Counted from the first letter of the stretch, positions 8,571 through 16,541 are shown. The stretch is DNA of 38,952 nt from JBMNKL01 sp050261495 (GCA_050261495.1 JBLNDI010000024.1:1-38952), one strand, 5' to 3'. Notes: generated by a model from the sequence alone, not told the origin. A program made the numbers and translations.

Positions 8571-8646
8571 GTATATTTTAGGTTACAAAATTTTGGGTGA
8601 GTTCAATTACTCAAAGCCCAGAACTAGCCAAACGGAGGGAGTACTT

Positions 8647-8919
8647 ATGACTTATGCCCAAAAACTAAAAAAGCGTGAGAATAGGCGCAAAAAAAGGCAA
8701 ATAAGACATCAGTTAATCATACAAGCTAAAAACAATAAAGGTATAGCTCCTGTCGGCAAATTCGTAAGACTGAATAAAAGTTTTCCTGAATACGTGGTTA
8801 GTGAGACAAAAAGGGAGTTGTTAAATGAAATGATAGCAACAGAACGCGCCGAGTTGTTGAAAAAGGTAATTGAGTTAAAAGACAAACTTAATCCAAAAAG
8901 AAAGGAGGGTTTGATTTGA
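8647..8919 (+). CDS. Small basic protein, first gene of the plus-strand module
   Basis: A 90-residue protein of unknown function. The N-terminus is strongly basic (LKKRENRRKKRQIRHQ) and the C-terminus is a charged helix. ATG 8647 is preferred because GGAGGGA lies 6 bases upstream; the frame runs further 5' without a ribosome binding site. The stop overlaps the next gene's TTG start, so the two are translationally coupled. The basic composition suggests nucleic-acid binding, which is inference only. Confidence 0.65.
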   Translation: MTYAQKLKKRENRRKKRQIRHQLIIQAKNNKGIAPVGKFVRLNKSFPEYVVSETKRELLNEMIATERAELLKKVIELKDKLNPKRKEGLI

Positions 8920-9134
8920 GAAGCAAATGCACAGCGAACGAACTTATAAGCGGAAACGTTCCTGCAAGAACCGGCACGGCTGCGTTTATGCAAATTTACC
9001 CTATCGGTAGAAACAAACTGCTAGAATTTTGCAGTATGAAGAATGCGCCAGTTATAAAAAATGGCAACAGATACATCATCAAAACTGCGGAGATGATTCA
9101 ATTCATCGAAAATCAGGCAGTTGTTAATGTATAA
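8916..9134 (+). CDS. Small helix-turn-helix protein, Tn916-Xis/excisionase-like
   Basis: A 72-residue protein with the layout of Tn916-type excisionases: an N-terminal helix pair (TAAFMQIYPIGRNKLLEFC) followed by a short wing with a hydrophobic-basic strand (APVIKNGNRYIIKTAEMI) and a final helix. Such proteins bend att DNA or act as regulators. The start is TTG 8916, 6 bases after AAAGGAGGG, overlapping the upstream stop. It could direct excision of this element or switch on the primase genes downstream. A second HTH protein of this general type is encoded at 17589. Confidence 0.68.
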   Translation: MRSKCTANELISGNVPARTGTAAFMQIYPIGRNKLLEFCSMKNAPVIKNGNRYIIKTAEMIQFIENQAVVNV

Positions 9135-9181
9135 AACGAAAAAGCCGGGCTTGCAGACCGGCGGAGAAAGGCAGGTGCAAT

Positions 9182-9313
9182 ATGTTTTTGCGACAACTAT
9201 ATTTTAAGCTAAAACTGAAAAAGATGCAACGTATACTTAAAGAAGCCCCTGCAAGCGTGCAGCGGGCTTTTTTATCGGCATATTTCGCATGGCTGAAAAG
9301 ACAAAGGCGGTGA
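9182..9313 (+). CDS. Small basic peptide, possible leader of the primase gene
   Basis: A 43-residue frame beginning MFLRQLYFKLKLKKMQ and ending WLKRQRR, with AAAGGCAGG upstream of ATG 9182. Its stop lies 5 bases before the TTG start of the CHC2 protein, and its last codons provide the AAAGGCGG ribosome binding site. A terminator-like hairpin (9244-9271) is embedded in the frame, so the peptide or the hairpin, or both, may be functional. No family is recognised. Confidence 0.4.
   Translation: MFLRQLYFKLKLKKMQRILKEAPASVQRAFLSAYFAWLKRQRR
9244..9276 (+). terminator. Terminator-like hairpin inside the small upstream frame
   Basis: GCCC-CTGCA pairs with TGCAG-CGGGC across a 4-base AGCG loop with one bulged C, followed by TTTTTTA. 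It would separate the regulatory genes upstream from the replication genes downstream. It could act as an attenuator if the small frame is translated through it. Confidence 0.45.
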
Positions 9314-9318
9314 TAGAA

Positions 9319-9879
9319 TTGACACAAGATATTTTAAGCTACATATTACGCCGGACTGGAGCAAAACCAAGGAAAAGAGGCGATAAAGTATTATTGAACC
9401 CTTGTCCGATATGTGGGCATAAGGATCATTTTTATATTTATCTAAATACCAATAGTTATTACTCTTTTTCCGGATGTTGCGGAGGTGGAACACTTGTTGA
9501 TTGGCTTATGGAGTACGAAGGTGTTTCGCTTGCGGAGGCCATGAGACGGGTACACGGGGACGAACCACCACCAGATAAGCAAAAAGAGAATGAAATAAAA
9601 AAGCTTGCGAACCTTCTAAACGAACAACTAGAAGGTTTTTTTAATGCCTGTGTGCTTAGATACAGGCTTTTCAAGAACATTGAAGCGGATTTTGCGGAAT
9701 ACGGCATTGAGTGGACAGACTGGGTTTATCGTTGGATTCGTCAAGGGGTCAGGTTTTATGACCGGGTACTTAAGCAATTCATCGAAGGTGATTACCCTGA
9801 ACGTGTGAAGCTGATGCGGAACCATGATAACGAGTATTTCTATAAGCTTAATCCGGCGGGGGTGAACGCCTTTGAATGA
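9319..9879 (+). CDS. CHC2-type zinc-finger primase domain protein
   Basis: A 186-residue protein with a DnaG-like N-terminal zinc-binding domain near residues 26-60: CPICGHKDHFYIY, then the aromatic strand ending FSGCCGGGTLVDWLM. The CHC2 finger recognises template DNA for primer synthesis. No TOPRIM catalytic domain follows; the rest is helical. The helicase gene starts 7 bases before this one's stop, so the two probably form a split primase-helicase for element replication. TTG 9319 is chosen for its AAAGGCGG site; ATG 9289 is in frame but has no ribosome binding site. Confidence 0.78.
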   Translation: MTQDILSYILRRTGAKPRKRGDKVLLNPCPICGHKDHFYIYLNTNSYYSFSGCCGGGTLVDWLMEYEGVSLAEAMRRVHGDEPPPDKQKENEIKKLANLLNEQLEGFFNACVLRYRLFKNIEADFAEYGIEWTDWVYRWIRQGVRFYDRVLKQFIEGDYPERVKLMRNHDNEYFYKLNPAGVNAFE

Positions 9880-11317
9880 TGAATTTGAAGCAATGCGATT
9901 AATAGAATCCGATCCAGAACTAAAAGAAGAGCTGCAACAAATGACAAAGCAATTCAAGCTATCCGAATTAGGAAACGCTGAAAGGCTTGTCGCCAGGCAC
10001 GGAAAGGACATTCGGTATTGCCATGAATGGAACAAGTGGCTCATATGGACCGGAACCCATTGGGAAATTGATTTGACAGGCGAAGTTGAACGCCGGGCAA
10101 AGGAAACGATTCGGGCGATATATTCCGAAGTCGCAGAAACAGAGGACGAGGAAAAGCGGGCGACGCTTGCCAAACATGCAGCAAAGAGCGAGACAAACAG
10201 GGCAATTTCGGCAATGGTTGAACTGGCAAAAAGCGAACCAGGCATACCGGTATTATCTGACCGGCTTGATAGCGACATATGGCTGCTGAACTGCAAAAAC
10301 GGGACACTTGACCTCAGAACAGGCGAACTAAGGCCGCATGACCGCAAAGACTACATAACGAAGATTATTCCAATTGAGTATAACCCTTACGCAGACTTTG
10401 AAGAATGGGCTAAATTCCTGGACCGGATCATGAACGGTAACAGGGAGCTTATCTCATTCCTGCAACGGGCAGTCGGCTATTCGCTGACTGGCAGCACAAG
10501 GGAACAATGCCTTTTCATGCTCTATGGAAGCGGAGCAAACGGCAAGACTACGTTCCTTGAAGCCATTGCGGAAACCCTTGCAGATTACGCGCAGAGAACG
10601 CCGACGGATACCTTACTGGCAAAGGACACAAGCGGCATATCAAATGACATTGCCCGGCTGAAAGGTGCGCGTTTTGTTGTCGCTTCCGAGGTTGAAGAAG
10701 GCCGGAAGATGGCGGAAAGCCTTGTAAAACAAATGACCGGCGGCGAGAAAATGACGGCTCGGTTTATGAGGGCTGAATATTTTGAATTTAAGCCGCATTT
10801 CAAACTGTGGATAGGTACGAACCATAAACCGGTTATTCGTGGTACTGATATGGCAATATGGCGCAGGATCAGGCTGGTACCGTTTAATGTGACAATCCCG
10901 GAAACGGAAAGGGACAAGGAACTACTGAACAATCTGCGGAAGGAAAAGGCCGGTATACTTAATTGGGCTGTAATGGGTTGTATGGACTGGCTAAGGGATG
11001 GCCTGGGCGAACCGGAGGAAGTTATAAAGGCAACAGGCGAGTACCGTTCAGAAATGGACATTATAACGCGATTTATATCCGATTGCTGCACTACTAACAC
11101 ACAAAGGAGCACGAAATCAAGTGAACTTTATAAGAAGTATGTCGAATGGTCGCGTGATAACAATGAATTCACGCTGTCGCAGACAAAATTCAGTACGCGA
11201 ATGCAGGAAAAGGGGTATGTAAAGGATGTCAGATCAACTGGTAACTACTGGCTTAATATAGCAATCATTGACGAAGATGATAGTGATAATCCTTTTATGA
11301 ATAATGGAAGGTGTTGA
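9872..11317 (+). CDS. D5/P4-type primase-helicase (SF3 DNA helicase)
   Basis: A 481-residue replicative helicase of phages and plasmids. A D5_N-type domain (about residues 40-200) precedes the superfamily 3 ATPase: Walker A GSGANGKTT at 219-227, a Walker B region around RFVVASEVEEG, and the motif C strand KLWIGTNHKP. A C-terminal winged-helix-like segment follows (RSTKSSELYKKYVEWS). Such enzymes unwind at the element's origin, usually together with a primase, here the CHC2 protein upstream. The start TTG 9872 overlaps the upstream stop and follows GGGGGTGA; an ATG at 9893 is an alternative. Confidence 0.9.
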   Translation: MNDEFEAMRLIESDPELKEELQQMTKQFKLSELGNAERLVARHGKDIRYCHEWNKWLIWTGTHWEIDLTGEVERRAKETIRAIYSEVAETEDEEKRATLAKHAAKSETNRAISAMVELAKSEPGIPVLSDRLDSDIWLLNCKNGTLDLRTGELRPHDRKDYITKIIPIEYNPYADFEEWAKFLDRIMNGNRELISFLQRAVGYSLTGSTREQCLFMLYGSGANGKTTFLEAIAETLADYAQRTPTDTLLAKDTSGISNDIARLKGARFVVASEVEEGRKMAESLVKQMTGGEKMTARFMRAEYFEFKPHFKLWIGTNHKPVIRGTDMAIWRRIRLVPFNVTIPETERDKELLNNLRKEKAGILNWAVMGCMDWLRDGLGEPEEVIKATGEYRSEMDIITRFISDCCTTNTQRSTKSSELYKKYVEWSRDNNEFTLSQTKFSTRMQEKGYVKDVRSTGNYWLNIAIIDEDDSDNPFMNNGRC

Positions 11318-11414
11318 AGGTATGGAAGCATTTCCGGTATATTTCTTATATATTTTTATATAGTGTTTATGTCGGAAAAGCCTCCAAACCCTCAATAAAT
11401 ATATAAACCTTCCA
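11305..11414. repeat. Nested inverted repeats between helicase and terS-like gene
   Basis: TGGAAGGT (11305-11312) pairs with ACCTTCCA (11407-11414), and inside it TTTCCG (11331-11336) pairs with CGGAAA (11373-11378). The interior is very AT-rich. The two arms enclose the gene junction and could form an extended stem in RNA or mark a regulatory region. No long T-tract follows. Confidence 0.4.
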
Positions 11415-11433
11415 CTGAACGGAGGTGATGACG

Positions 11434-11820
11434 ATGGATGAAATTGAAGGTGTAAAGGATAATTACTTAACAGAGAGTGACGCTCCCCGCCTAACCCCAG
11501 CCCGGGAAAAAATCCTGATGGCCTTACTGAACCCTGAATTTATTGGCCTTACGGTAACCGAAAAATGTCAACGGATAGGGGTTTCACGGCAAGCTTGGTA
11601 TACCGCAATACATGATGAAAAATTCATGGAGCTTGTGAATAAAACAAGCCTTGACGTCTTAAAAGAAGGTATTGCCGGCGTTATGTCCGCATTGCTTAAA
11701 AGCGCGTCAAACCCGAGCCCTAAAAGCAACCCCGACAGGCGGTTGTTCTTTGAGCTTACCGGCCACACAATGAAGGAATTTGGCGGACAAAATATTGTTG
11801 TAGTCAAAGTTGATGGATAG
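11434..11820 (+). CDS. phBC6A51-type helix-turn-helix protein, small-terminase-like
   Basis: A 128-residue protein whose N-terminal half resembles the phBC6A51-type homeodomain HTH found in Firmicute phages: REKILMALLNPEFIGLTVTEKCQ, then the recognition helix of RIGVSRQAWYTAIHD. The C-terminal half (IAGVMSALLKSASN.. to FFELTG) is typical of small terminase or packaging-recognition proteins. If so, it binds the packaging site. No large terminase gene follows, which is unusual for a self-sufficient phage and common for satellites. ATG 11434 is chosen, 8 bases after GGAGG; in-frame GTG 11425 overlaps the binding site. Confidence 0.72.
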   Translation: MDEIEGVKDNYLTESDAPRLTPAREKILMALLNPEFIGLTVTEKCQRIGVSRQAWYTAIHDEKFMELVNKTSLDVLKEGIAGVMSALLKSASNPSPKSNPDRRLFFELTGHTMKEFGGQNIVVVKVDG

Positions 11821-11832
11821 GAGGTGTAAAAA

Positions 11833-12057
11833 ACGAAAGTAGAAGTTGACGCGACTGGATTAACTGCCGAAGAAGTGAGGGAGGCAGTGGCAAAGGCAAA
11901 GAAGTGGAAGCAGGATTTCTCTGTCCAGGAATGGCAGGAAATGAGGAAAGACCTATTGTTAAAATTATATGAACTTATCAAGGATGATACAGACTTTACC
12001 ATGAAACTTCTTGATGCGATCCGTGAACATCATCCCGACCTGCTAAAAGACGTATGA
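11833..12057 (+). CDS. Small helical protein, probably starting at an ACG codon
   Basis: A 74-residue helical, charged protein of unknown function. A strong AGGAGGTG (11820-11826) is followed 6 bases later by ACG 11833 in frame with the body of the gene. No ATG, GTG or TTG lies at a useful distance. The first in-frame GTG, at 11875, has no ribosome binding site and would discard the first 14 residues. A near-cognate ACG start or a recent ATG-to-ACG mutation is the simplest reading. The gene follows the terS-like gene closely. No family is recognised. Confidence 0.5.
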   Translation, partial: TKVEVDATGLTAEEVREAVAKAKKWKQDFSVQEWQEMRKDLLLKLYELIKDDTDFTMKLLDAIREHHPDLLKDV

Positions 12058-12089
12058 CCCTCTAATATACGATTAGAATATCGTACCCG

Positions 12090-12120
12090 AAAGCCTTAGA
12101 AATAGGGCTTTTTATATTTT
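12090..12120 (+). terminator. Probable terminator
   Basis: AAAGCC (12090-12095) pairs with GGCTTT (12106-12111), followed by TTATATTTT. It sits in the gap after the small helical gene. A second short stem TCTAAT/ATTAGA lies at 12061-12076. Confidence 0.5.
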
Positions 12121-12168
12121 ACGCTGCAATAATGTTGCGGCCAAAAAACAGAAAGGAGATTTGAAATC

Positions 12169-12582
12169 ATGGAAATTGGCATGAAAGAAATCTACAAAAA
12201 TTTCAAAAAGGGCGTTCAATACAGCATAAAGGCTATTGCAGAAAAGCACTGTATCAGCCCGCTTAATGTGCTCACAGCAACATCAGGAGAAGTATTCGGA
12301 GAGCTTATGAACGAACTGGAAGCCATTGCTGATATGATGCACGCCGACTATGACATTGACAAGGAAAATGTCTGGCAGATGTGGGACGAATTCCAGGCCG
12401 AAGTAATAAGCTTTATATGCCCGGATTGGAATTCAACTCTAAATAACGACGACGTATATTCCCATCTTAACAGGCAGCTTGTCAAGGCTGGATATGAGAC
12501 GGTAAAGCGTGAAGCCCTTGAACTGCTGTTTGACGAAATCCAGCAGATGAAGCCAGCAAAGGAGGATGAAACAAATGAATAA
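12169..12582 (+). CDS. Unknown element protein, helical
   Basis: A 137-residue acidic protein with no recognised domain. The N-terminal part (SIKAIAEKHCISPLNVLTATSGE) could be a degenerate helix-turn-helix, and the rest is predicted helical with several tryptophans. It has a strong AAAGGAG site 11 bases before ATG 12169. The next gene starts inside its 3' end, so they are coupled. Its position after the terS-like gene suggests an assembly or packaging role, but this is only context. Confidence 0.6.
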   Translation: MEIGMKEIYKNFKKGVQYSIKAIAEKHCISPLNVLTATSGEVFGELMNELEAIADMMHADYDIDKENVWQMWDEFQAEVISFICPDWNSTLNNDDVYSHLNRQLVKAGYETVKREALELLFDEIQQMKPAKEDETNE

Positions 12583-12835
12583 GCCGTATTGGGAAGTTGA
12601 AAACCCTGCCATTGTCGAAGCGGGAAAGCAACGATTCAAGTACTACAAGCAAAGCGGAGTACTTGAAATAAGCACAAAGGTTAAAAAGGGAGACGAGGAA
12701 AAAGAGATACGGAGGCAAACCATTTCCGCGTACAAGCTGAAAACAAATGATAAGCTCCGCGATATGGTGCTTGACTTCCTGGAAGATTCAGGGCTTGTAC
12801 GTAGGGTAAAGACACCCCCACCCCAGGGGGAGTAG
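12575..12835 (+). CDS. Unknown small element protein
   Basis: An 86-residue basic protein beginning MNKPYWEVENPAIVEAG, no recognised family. The start ATG 12575 overlaps the upstream stop by 8 bases and follows AAAGGAGGA; an in-frame ATG at 12566 is too close to that site. The final codons (TPPPQGE) lie in a very G/C-rich run that forms part of the hairpin cluster described separately, so the C-terminus is shaped by an RNA or DNA structure. Confidence 0.58.
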   Translation: MNKPYWEVENPAIVEAGKQRFKYYKQSGVLEISTKVKKGDEEKEIRRQTISAYKLKTNDKLRDMVLDFLEDSGLVRRVKTPPPQGE

Positions 12836-12868
12836 TACCCCGGGGCCTATTTTTGACCCCGGTGGGGG
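12815..12868. promoter_or_regulatory. GC-rich alternative hairpins at a gene end
   Basis: CCCCCACC (12815-12822) can pair with GGTGGGGG (12861-12868). Alternatively CCCCC (12815-12819) pairs with GGGGG (12826-12830) while CCGGGG (12840-12845) pairs with CCCCGG (12857-12862). The folds exclude each other. There is no clean T-tract, so simple termination is uncertain. The remaining 12869-13046 shows no gene, only a 12-codon frame at 12950 with a GAAGGTGA-like site. Confidence 0.4.
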
Positions 12869-13046
12869 ATGTGTGTATATGCCTCTCACACCCTGAGGCT
12901 AATTTAAAGAAGCCACTGTAAAATATTACCATTATTGAAGGTGATAACATGAACCATGCCGGACGTGATCCGCCTGTTATACCTTAACAGCAAATCTGAC
13001 CTATTAGTGTTCAACTAAAAAATAACATAAAAAGGAGTGAGATTCC

Positions 13047-13526
13047 ATGGAAGAAAACGATGTAATCCTTCCAGCAGATCCGGAAATGGAAGATAACGAT
13101 ATCATCCTTCCAGCAGACCCGGAAGCCGAAGCAAGAGAAGCGGCGGCAAAAGAGTATATCGAAAAGCAGAACGAGATTGACGAAGCCAATAAGCGCCTTT
13201 ATGAGCGGGCATACAATGAATTGCTCAAAGCGGGCTACTCAGAAAGCGTAGCGGCGGCATATCACAAAGACCCCAGCATTATAAACCGTGTGAGGGATGC
13301 GCTTGACGCTGAAGCATATGAAGAATTTCTAAAAGAATATCCAAACGTCAAGCCCGATGAAATCTCTCTTGAGACTTGGAAAGCGTTTAATCGTAACGGC
13401 AATCTCGTCAAGTCTTTCGAAAAACACGATCCTTTCCTTAATGGACTAGAAGAAGAAATCCCCAGTGGATTTGCAAAAGGAAAACCCGACCCTGACCCGT
13501 TCATTGCAGGGTTTGATTCAGAGTAA
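13047..13526 (+). CDS. Acidic element protein with N-terminal tandem repeat
   Basis: A 159-residue acidic protein of unknown function. It opens with two near-identical 13-residue units containing DVILPADPE and DIILPADPE, matched by a DNA-level tandem duplication at about 13056-13125. A glutamate/alanine-rich helix follows, then a proline/aspartate-rich tail (KPDPDPFIAGF). Small acidic helical proteins before coiled-coil proteins in phage modules are often scaffolds or internal virion proteins, but I see no diagnostic motif. The start has AAAAGGAGTGAG upstream. Confidence 0.6.
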   Translation: MEENDVILPADPEMEDNDIILPADPEAEAREAAAKEYIEKQNEIDEANKRLYERAYNELLKAGYSESVAAAYHKDPSIINRVRDALDAEAYEEFLKEYPNVKPDEISLETWKAFNRNGNLVKSFEKHDPFLNGLEEEIPSGFAKGKPDPDPFIAGFDSE

Positions 13527-13540
13527 AGGAGTTGATGAAA

Positions 13541-14122
13541 ATGTTACAAGATAGCACAATTTACGCAAAGTATAAGAAGTGGATTGAAGGAATAAGGACT
13601 ATTAATGCAAGGATAAAAGACCTGGAAACGGAAAAGCAGGAGATAAATGACAAAATCAATGACGACATCGAAGAAAGCCCCGCCGAAATGGTTGAAATCC
13701 ATATGCGCCTGCACGCGATTGATAAGGAAATAGAATCAGCTAAAGCTGTAAAGGCGGAATTGCTCACAAAGAAGCCCTTCACAAAAGAACAATTTATCAA
13801 TGCGTTCAACGAGCATATTATAAAGTTGAACGAAAAACTGAAGGATCCTCTTGAAAAAGCCATACAGGCACGGGCAGCCCTCAGAGAAGCACTGTCTGAA
13901 TATTTGAAGGCGCACCAGGAATACAGCGCCGAATATGCCCGGGAAAGGGCTCAGTGGGAGTCATTTTACAGAGAAGTTGATGATGACAATCACGGCCATT
14001 CCCACGTATTCCACCGGCTTAAAGAGGCAGAATATTTGAAATCAAGCCTGTTTAGGGAGATTAAGAAAGGGCCGGTGTTGCGTGGCGACAACCTCAATAT
14101 AATAGAGGTTTTGGGTGAATAA
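13541..14122 (+). CDS. Coiled-coil element protein
   Basis: A 193-residue, strongly helical protein: a heptad-rich stretch from IEGIRTINARIKDLETEKQE to AVKAELLTKK and a second charged helix region, with no catalytic motif. The start ATG 13541 follows AAAGGAG by 9 bases; the ATG at 13535 is too close. It follows the acidic protein by 14 bases. Phage scaffold, tail-chaperone or structural roles would fit; none is demonstrated. Confidence 0.6.
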   Translation: MLQDSTIYAKYKKWIEGIRTINARIKDLETEKQEINDKINDDIEESPAEMVEIHMRLHAIDKEIESAKAVKAELLTKKPFTKEQFINAFNEHIIKLNEKLKDPLEKAIQARAALREALSEYLKAHQEYSAEYARERAQWESFYREVDDDNHGHSHVFHRLKEAEYLKSSLFREIKKGPVLRGDNLNIIEVLGE

Positions 14123-14134
14123 CAAAAAACTGAT

Positions 14135-14161
14135 GGGAGCGGAAACCCCCGCTCCCTGTTT
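14135..14161 (+). terminator. Hairpin terminator between element genes
   Basis: A perfect 8-bp stem GGGAGCGG (14135-14142) / CCGCTCCC (14149-14156) followed by TGTTTTATT. It lies directly after the coiled-coil gene and 25 bases before the zinc-ribbon gene, so it probably lowers read-through into the late genes. Confidence 0.65.
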
Positions 14162-14180
14162 TATTACTGGAGGTGGTTTA

Positions 14181-14411
14181 ATGAAATGCGAAACTTGCGG
14201 CGGCGAGATGTATATTGCAGAAAGCCGGTTTGTAAGCGAACTGAATTCAACGGACGTATACAACGAACTGAAAATGGTTTGTGTTAATCCGTTGTGTGAT
14301 GATTTCTGCGGATACGACCCGGACAATTTAAGGAAATTCAAGATAGAACGTAAGAAGGTTGAAAAAGTAGTGACAAATTTTAATTGGCTGTTTTCCAACA
14401 AAGGAAGGTGA
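14181..14411 (+). CDS. Small zinc-ribbon protein
   Basis: A 76-residue protein beginning MKCETCGGEMY, with a second cysteine set CVNPLCDDFCGYD about 35 residues later, so a four-Cys zinc ribbon is likely. The C-terminal third is basic. ATG 14181 has GGAGGTGG 4-9 bases upstream; the frame is open further 5' through the terminator hairpin and is not used. Small zinc-ribbon proteins are common in phage late regions. Function unknown. Confidence 0.62.
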   Translation: MKCETCGGEMYIAESRFVSELNSTDVYNELKMVCVNPLCDDFCGYDPDNLRKFKIERKKVEKVVTNFNWLFSNKGR

Positions 14412-14416
14412 GATAG

Positions 14417-16222
14417 ATGGCTGAACCGCAATATGTGGTACTTGATAAATTTTTCGGCGTGAATAAACAGGAAACTGAAACCCTGCTTGAATTGGGCGAA
14501 GCGTCGGAAATGTCCAACTGGATGATAACCGACGACCTGAAACTGAAAAAGCAGTACGGGTATAAGAGCCTTAACGCTTCAGTTGCGGGCAAGAAGATAA
14601 ACGGCATGTGGTGGGGCAAAATCCACGGCGTTGACCATTTCTTTTTTGCCCGGGGCGGCAAGGTGTACGAATACGACTTTACCGCCAAGACAGAGGTTGA
14701 AATCGGTACAATAGTTGACGCGTACCCCACAACCTTCTTTGCGTCAAACAATGTCGTGTATATCCTCGACGGGACGGAATTCTACCAGTGGGACGGCACG
14801 ACGTTCAAGGTTGTTGAGGGCTATGTGCCGCTTGTTGTTAGTGGTGCGCCACCGACAGGCGGAGGTACGCTTGTTGAAGGAATAAATTATATCTCGGGCA
14901 AAAAGAAAATGAAATTTTCAGCGGACGGCGAGGCAACAGTTTTTCGACTTTTTGAAGAAGAAATTGATTCCGTCGATTCCGTTGTATTATGGGCGGAAGT
15001 TCAAGAGCCTGGCGTTGACTATACCGTTGATCTTGAAAAAGGCTTGGTTATATTTGTGACCCCTCCGCCAGCAGGGGCAAATAATATTGAAATATTGTGG
15101 ACAAAGGAAGATGCCGAATTCAGGCGCAGGATAACCAACTGCCGCTATTATGGCGGCGTGTATTACGCCCGATTCTGGCTGTTCGGAAACCCGAATTATA
15201 GGAATACCCGTTACCCGTCCGGCGTGACGCAGTATGGCGTATCAGACCCTACATATTGGCCTTATGCTACCGATTCAACCGTCGGAGAACATGAAATCAC
15301 GGACATTCTGACGCAGTACGACAAGCAGATTATATTCACGTCCGGGGATTCCTCCGGGGCCTCGGCGTGGTATAGCACCAACGACATATACACAGACCCA
15401 AACAGCGGACTTGAAGTTACTATATTCCCGACGTTCCCGATAAACGCCAAAGTAGGCAATATCGCCATGGGGCAGACGCAAATAATCTACAATAACCCGT
15501 TCACTGTCTGGAAAGGTATCTATGAATGGATATCGACCTATGTAATGAACGAGAAAAACGCCGCATGGATAAGCCAGCGTATACAGCGTGACCTTGACCC
15601 ATTGGACTTATCCAAGGCTATTACATGGGACTGGGATGAAAACGGTCTGTACCTCTTATGTGTCGGCAAAAAGATATGGGTATACAACTACCGCGTAACC
15701 GGCGCACGGGGAGAACGCGGGGTGTGGTATATTCTCGATTTGCCGCATGAGCCGACATGCTTCATGACCGTCGATAAGAAGCTGTGTTTCGGTACGACGG
15801 ACGGACAAATAATGATGTTCGATGAAAACGAGGCCACGTTCGACGGGCAGGAAATCGTCGCAACGTGGGACATGGGTTACCACAACTTCGGCACGGACTG
15901 GGTACGGAAGTTTATCCAGATGATGTTTATTTCAATAGTTCCTTACATAAGTACCCATGTTGACATATACCTGTCTACCGACAGGGATTCCAGTTTCAAA
16001 TTCATCAAGAAAGTTTGGTACGGGCTTTCAAACTTTGATACATGGGACTTCTCTAATTTCAGTTTTGCAACCAATTTCAGCCCGCAACCCAAGAAAGTGA
16101 AACTGAAGGCAAAGAAAATCGACTACATGAAGATACGCCTTGTATGCGGCGGCACTGACGGCGCAACGGTGCTGTCAATCACGCTGCCGACACGCACAGG
16201 CGGTCTGGTTAAAAACAGGTAA
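14417..16222 (+). CDS. Virion-like structural protein (tail stabilisation / beta-propeller-like)
   Basis: The largest element protein, 601 residues, rich in aromatic residues and short beta strands. The N-terminal pattern FFGVNKQETETLLELGEASEMSNW resembles the opening of phage tail-stabilisation or head-completion proteins, which begin by listing mesh parameters around a GEA..NW motif. Repeated strand segments such as VVYILDGTEFYQWDG, LYLLCVGKKIWVY and KLCFGTTDGQIMMFDE recur at blade-like spacing, suggesting a beta-propeller. No enzymatic motif is seen. It shows that the element carries at least one late gene. Exact virion position is unknown. Confidence 0.66.
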   Translation: MAEPQYVVLDKFFGVNKQETETLLELGEASEMSNWMITDDLKLKKQYGYKSLNASVAGKKINGMWWGKIHGVDHFFFARGGKVYEYDFTAKTEVEIGTIVDAYPTTFFASNNVVYILDGTEFYQWDGTTFKVVEGYVPLVVSGAPPTGGGTLVEGINYISGKKKMKFSADGEATVFRLFEEEIDSVDSVVLWAEVQEPGVDYTVDLEKGLVIFVTPPPAGANNIEILWTKEDAEFRRRITNCRYYGGVYYARFWLFGNPNYRNTRYPSGVTQYGVSDPTYWPYATDSTVGEHEITDILTQYDKQIIFTSGDSSGASAWYSTNDIYTDPNSGLEVTIFPTFPINAKVGNIAMGQTQIIYNNPFTVWKGIYEWISTYVMNEKNAAWISQRIQRDLDPLDLSKAITWDWDENGLYLLCVGKKIWVYNYRVTGARGERGVWYILDLPHEPTCFMTVDKKLCFGTTDGQIMMFDENEATFDGQEIVATWDMGYHNFGTDWVRKFIQMMFISIVPYISTHVDIYLSTDRDSSFKFIKKVWYGLSNFDTWDFSNFSFATNFSPQPKKVKLKAKKIDYMKIRLVCGGTDGATVLSITLPTRTGGLVKNR

Positions 16223-16244
16223 AGGGCATTCTCCGGAATGCCCT
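16223..16244. terminator. Strong intercistronic hairpin
   Basis: A perfect 9-bp stem AGGGCATTC / GAATGCCCT with a TCCG loop starts at the stop codon of the virion-like gene. There is no T-tract on plus, so it may stabilise mRNA ends rather than terminate. Confidence 0.5.
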
Positions 16245-16268
16245 AAACATTTGAACGGAGGTATAATC

Positions 16269-16538
16269 ATGGTTAAGATCAACGATATGTATTATGTCTA
16301 TGTAGAAGATAAAAACCTTACGCTTCAAAAGGTGGTTGGCACAGATAAGCGGACCGTTAAAACAAAGTACAACCCTGTCGGATATTACACTAATTGGCCG
16401 GCATTGTTTGACGCGCTTATAAAGCTGTTTGTGGCCGAGAAGGTTAATCTTGAAAAGGTTATATCGCTGTCACAGCTAAAGAATATTTATGAGGAAATAC
16501 GCAAAGAAATAAAAGGACTATTAGCAGACCAATTCTAA
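16269..16538 (+). CDS. Small unknown phage-type protein
   Basis: An 89-residue protein: an N-terminal beta-rich part (DMYYVYVEDKNLTLQKVV) and a helical C-terminus (FDALIKLFVAEKVNLEKVI). The start has GGAGGTATAATC directly upstream of ATG 16269. It lies after the hairpin that ends the virion-like gene. The sequence looks like small accessory proteins annotated near replication or late genes in Firmicute phages; no function is known to me. Confidence 0.6.
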   Translation: MVKINDMYYVYVEDKNLTLQKVVGTDKRTVKTKYNPVGYYTNWPALFDALIKLFVAEKVNLEKVISLSQLKNIYEEIRKEIKGLLADQF

Positions 16539-16541
16539 TAT

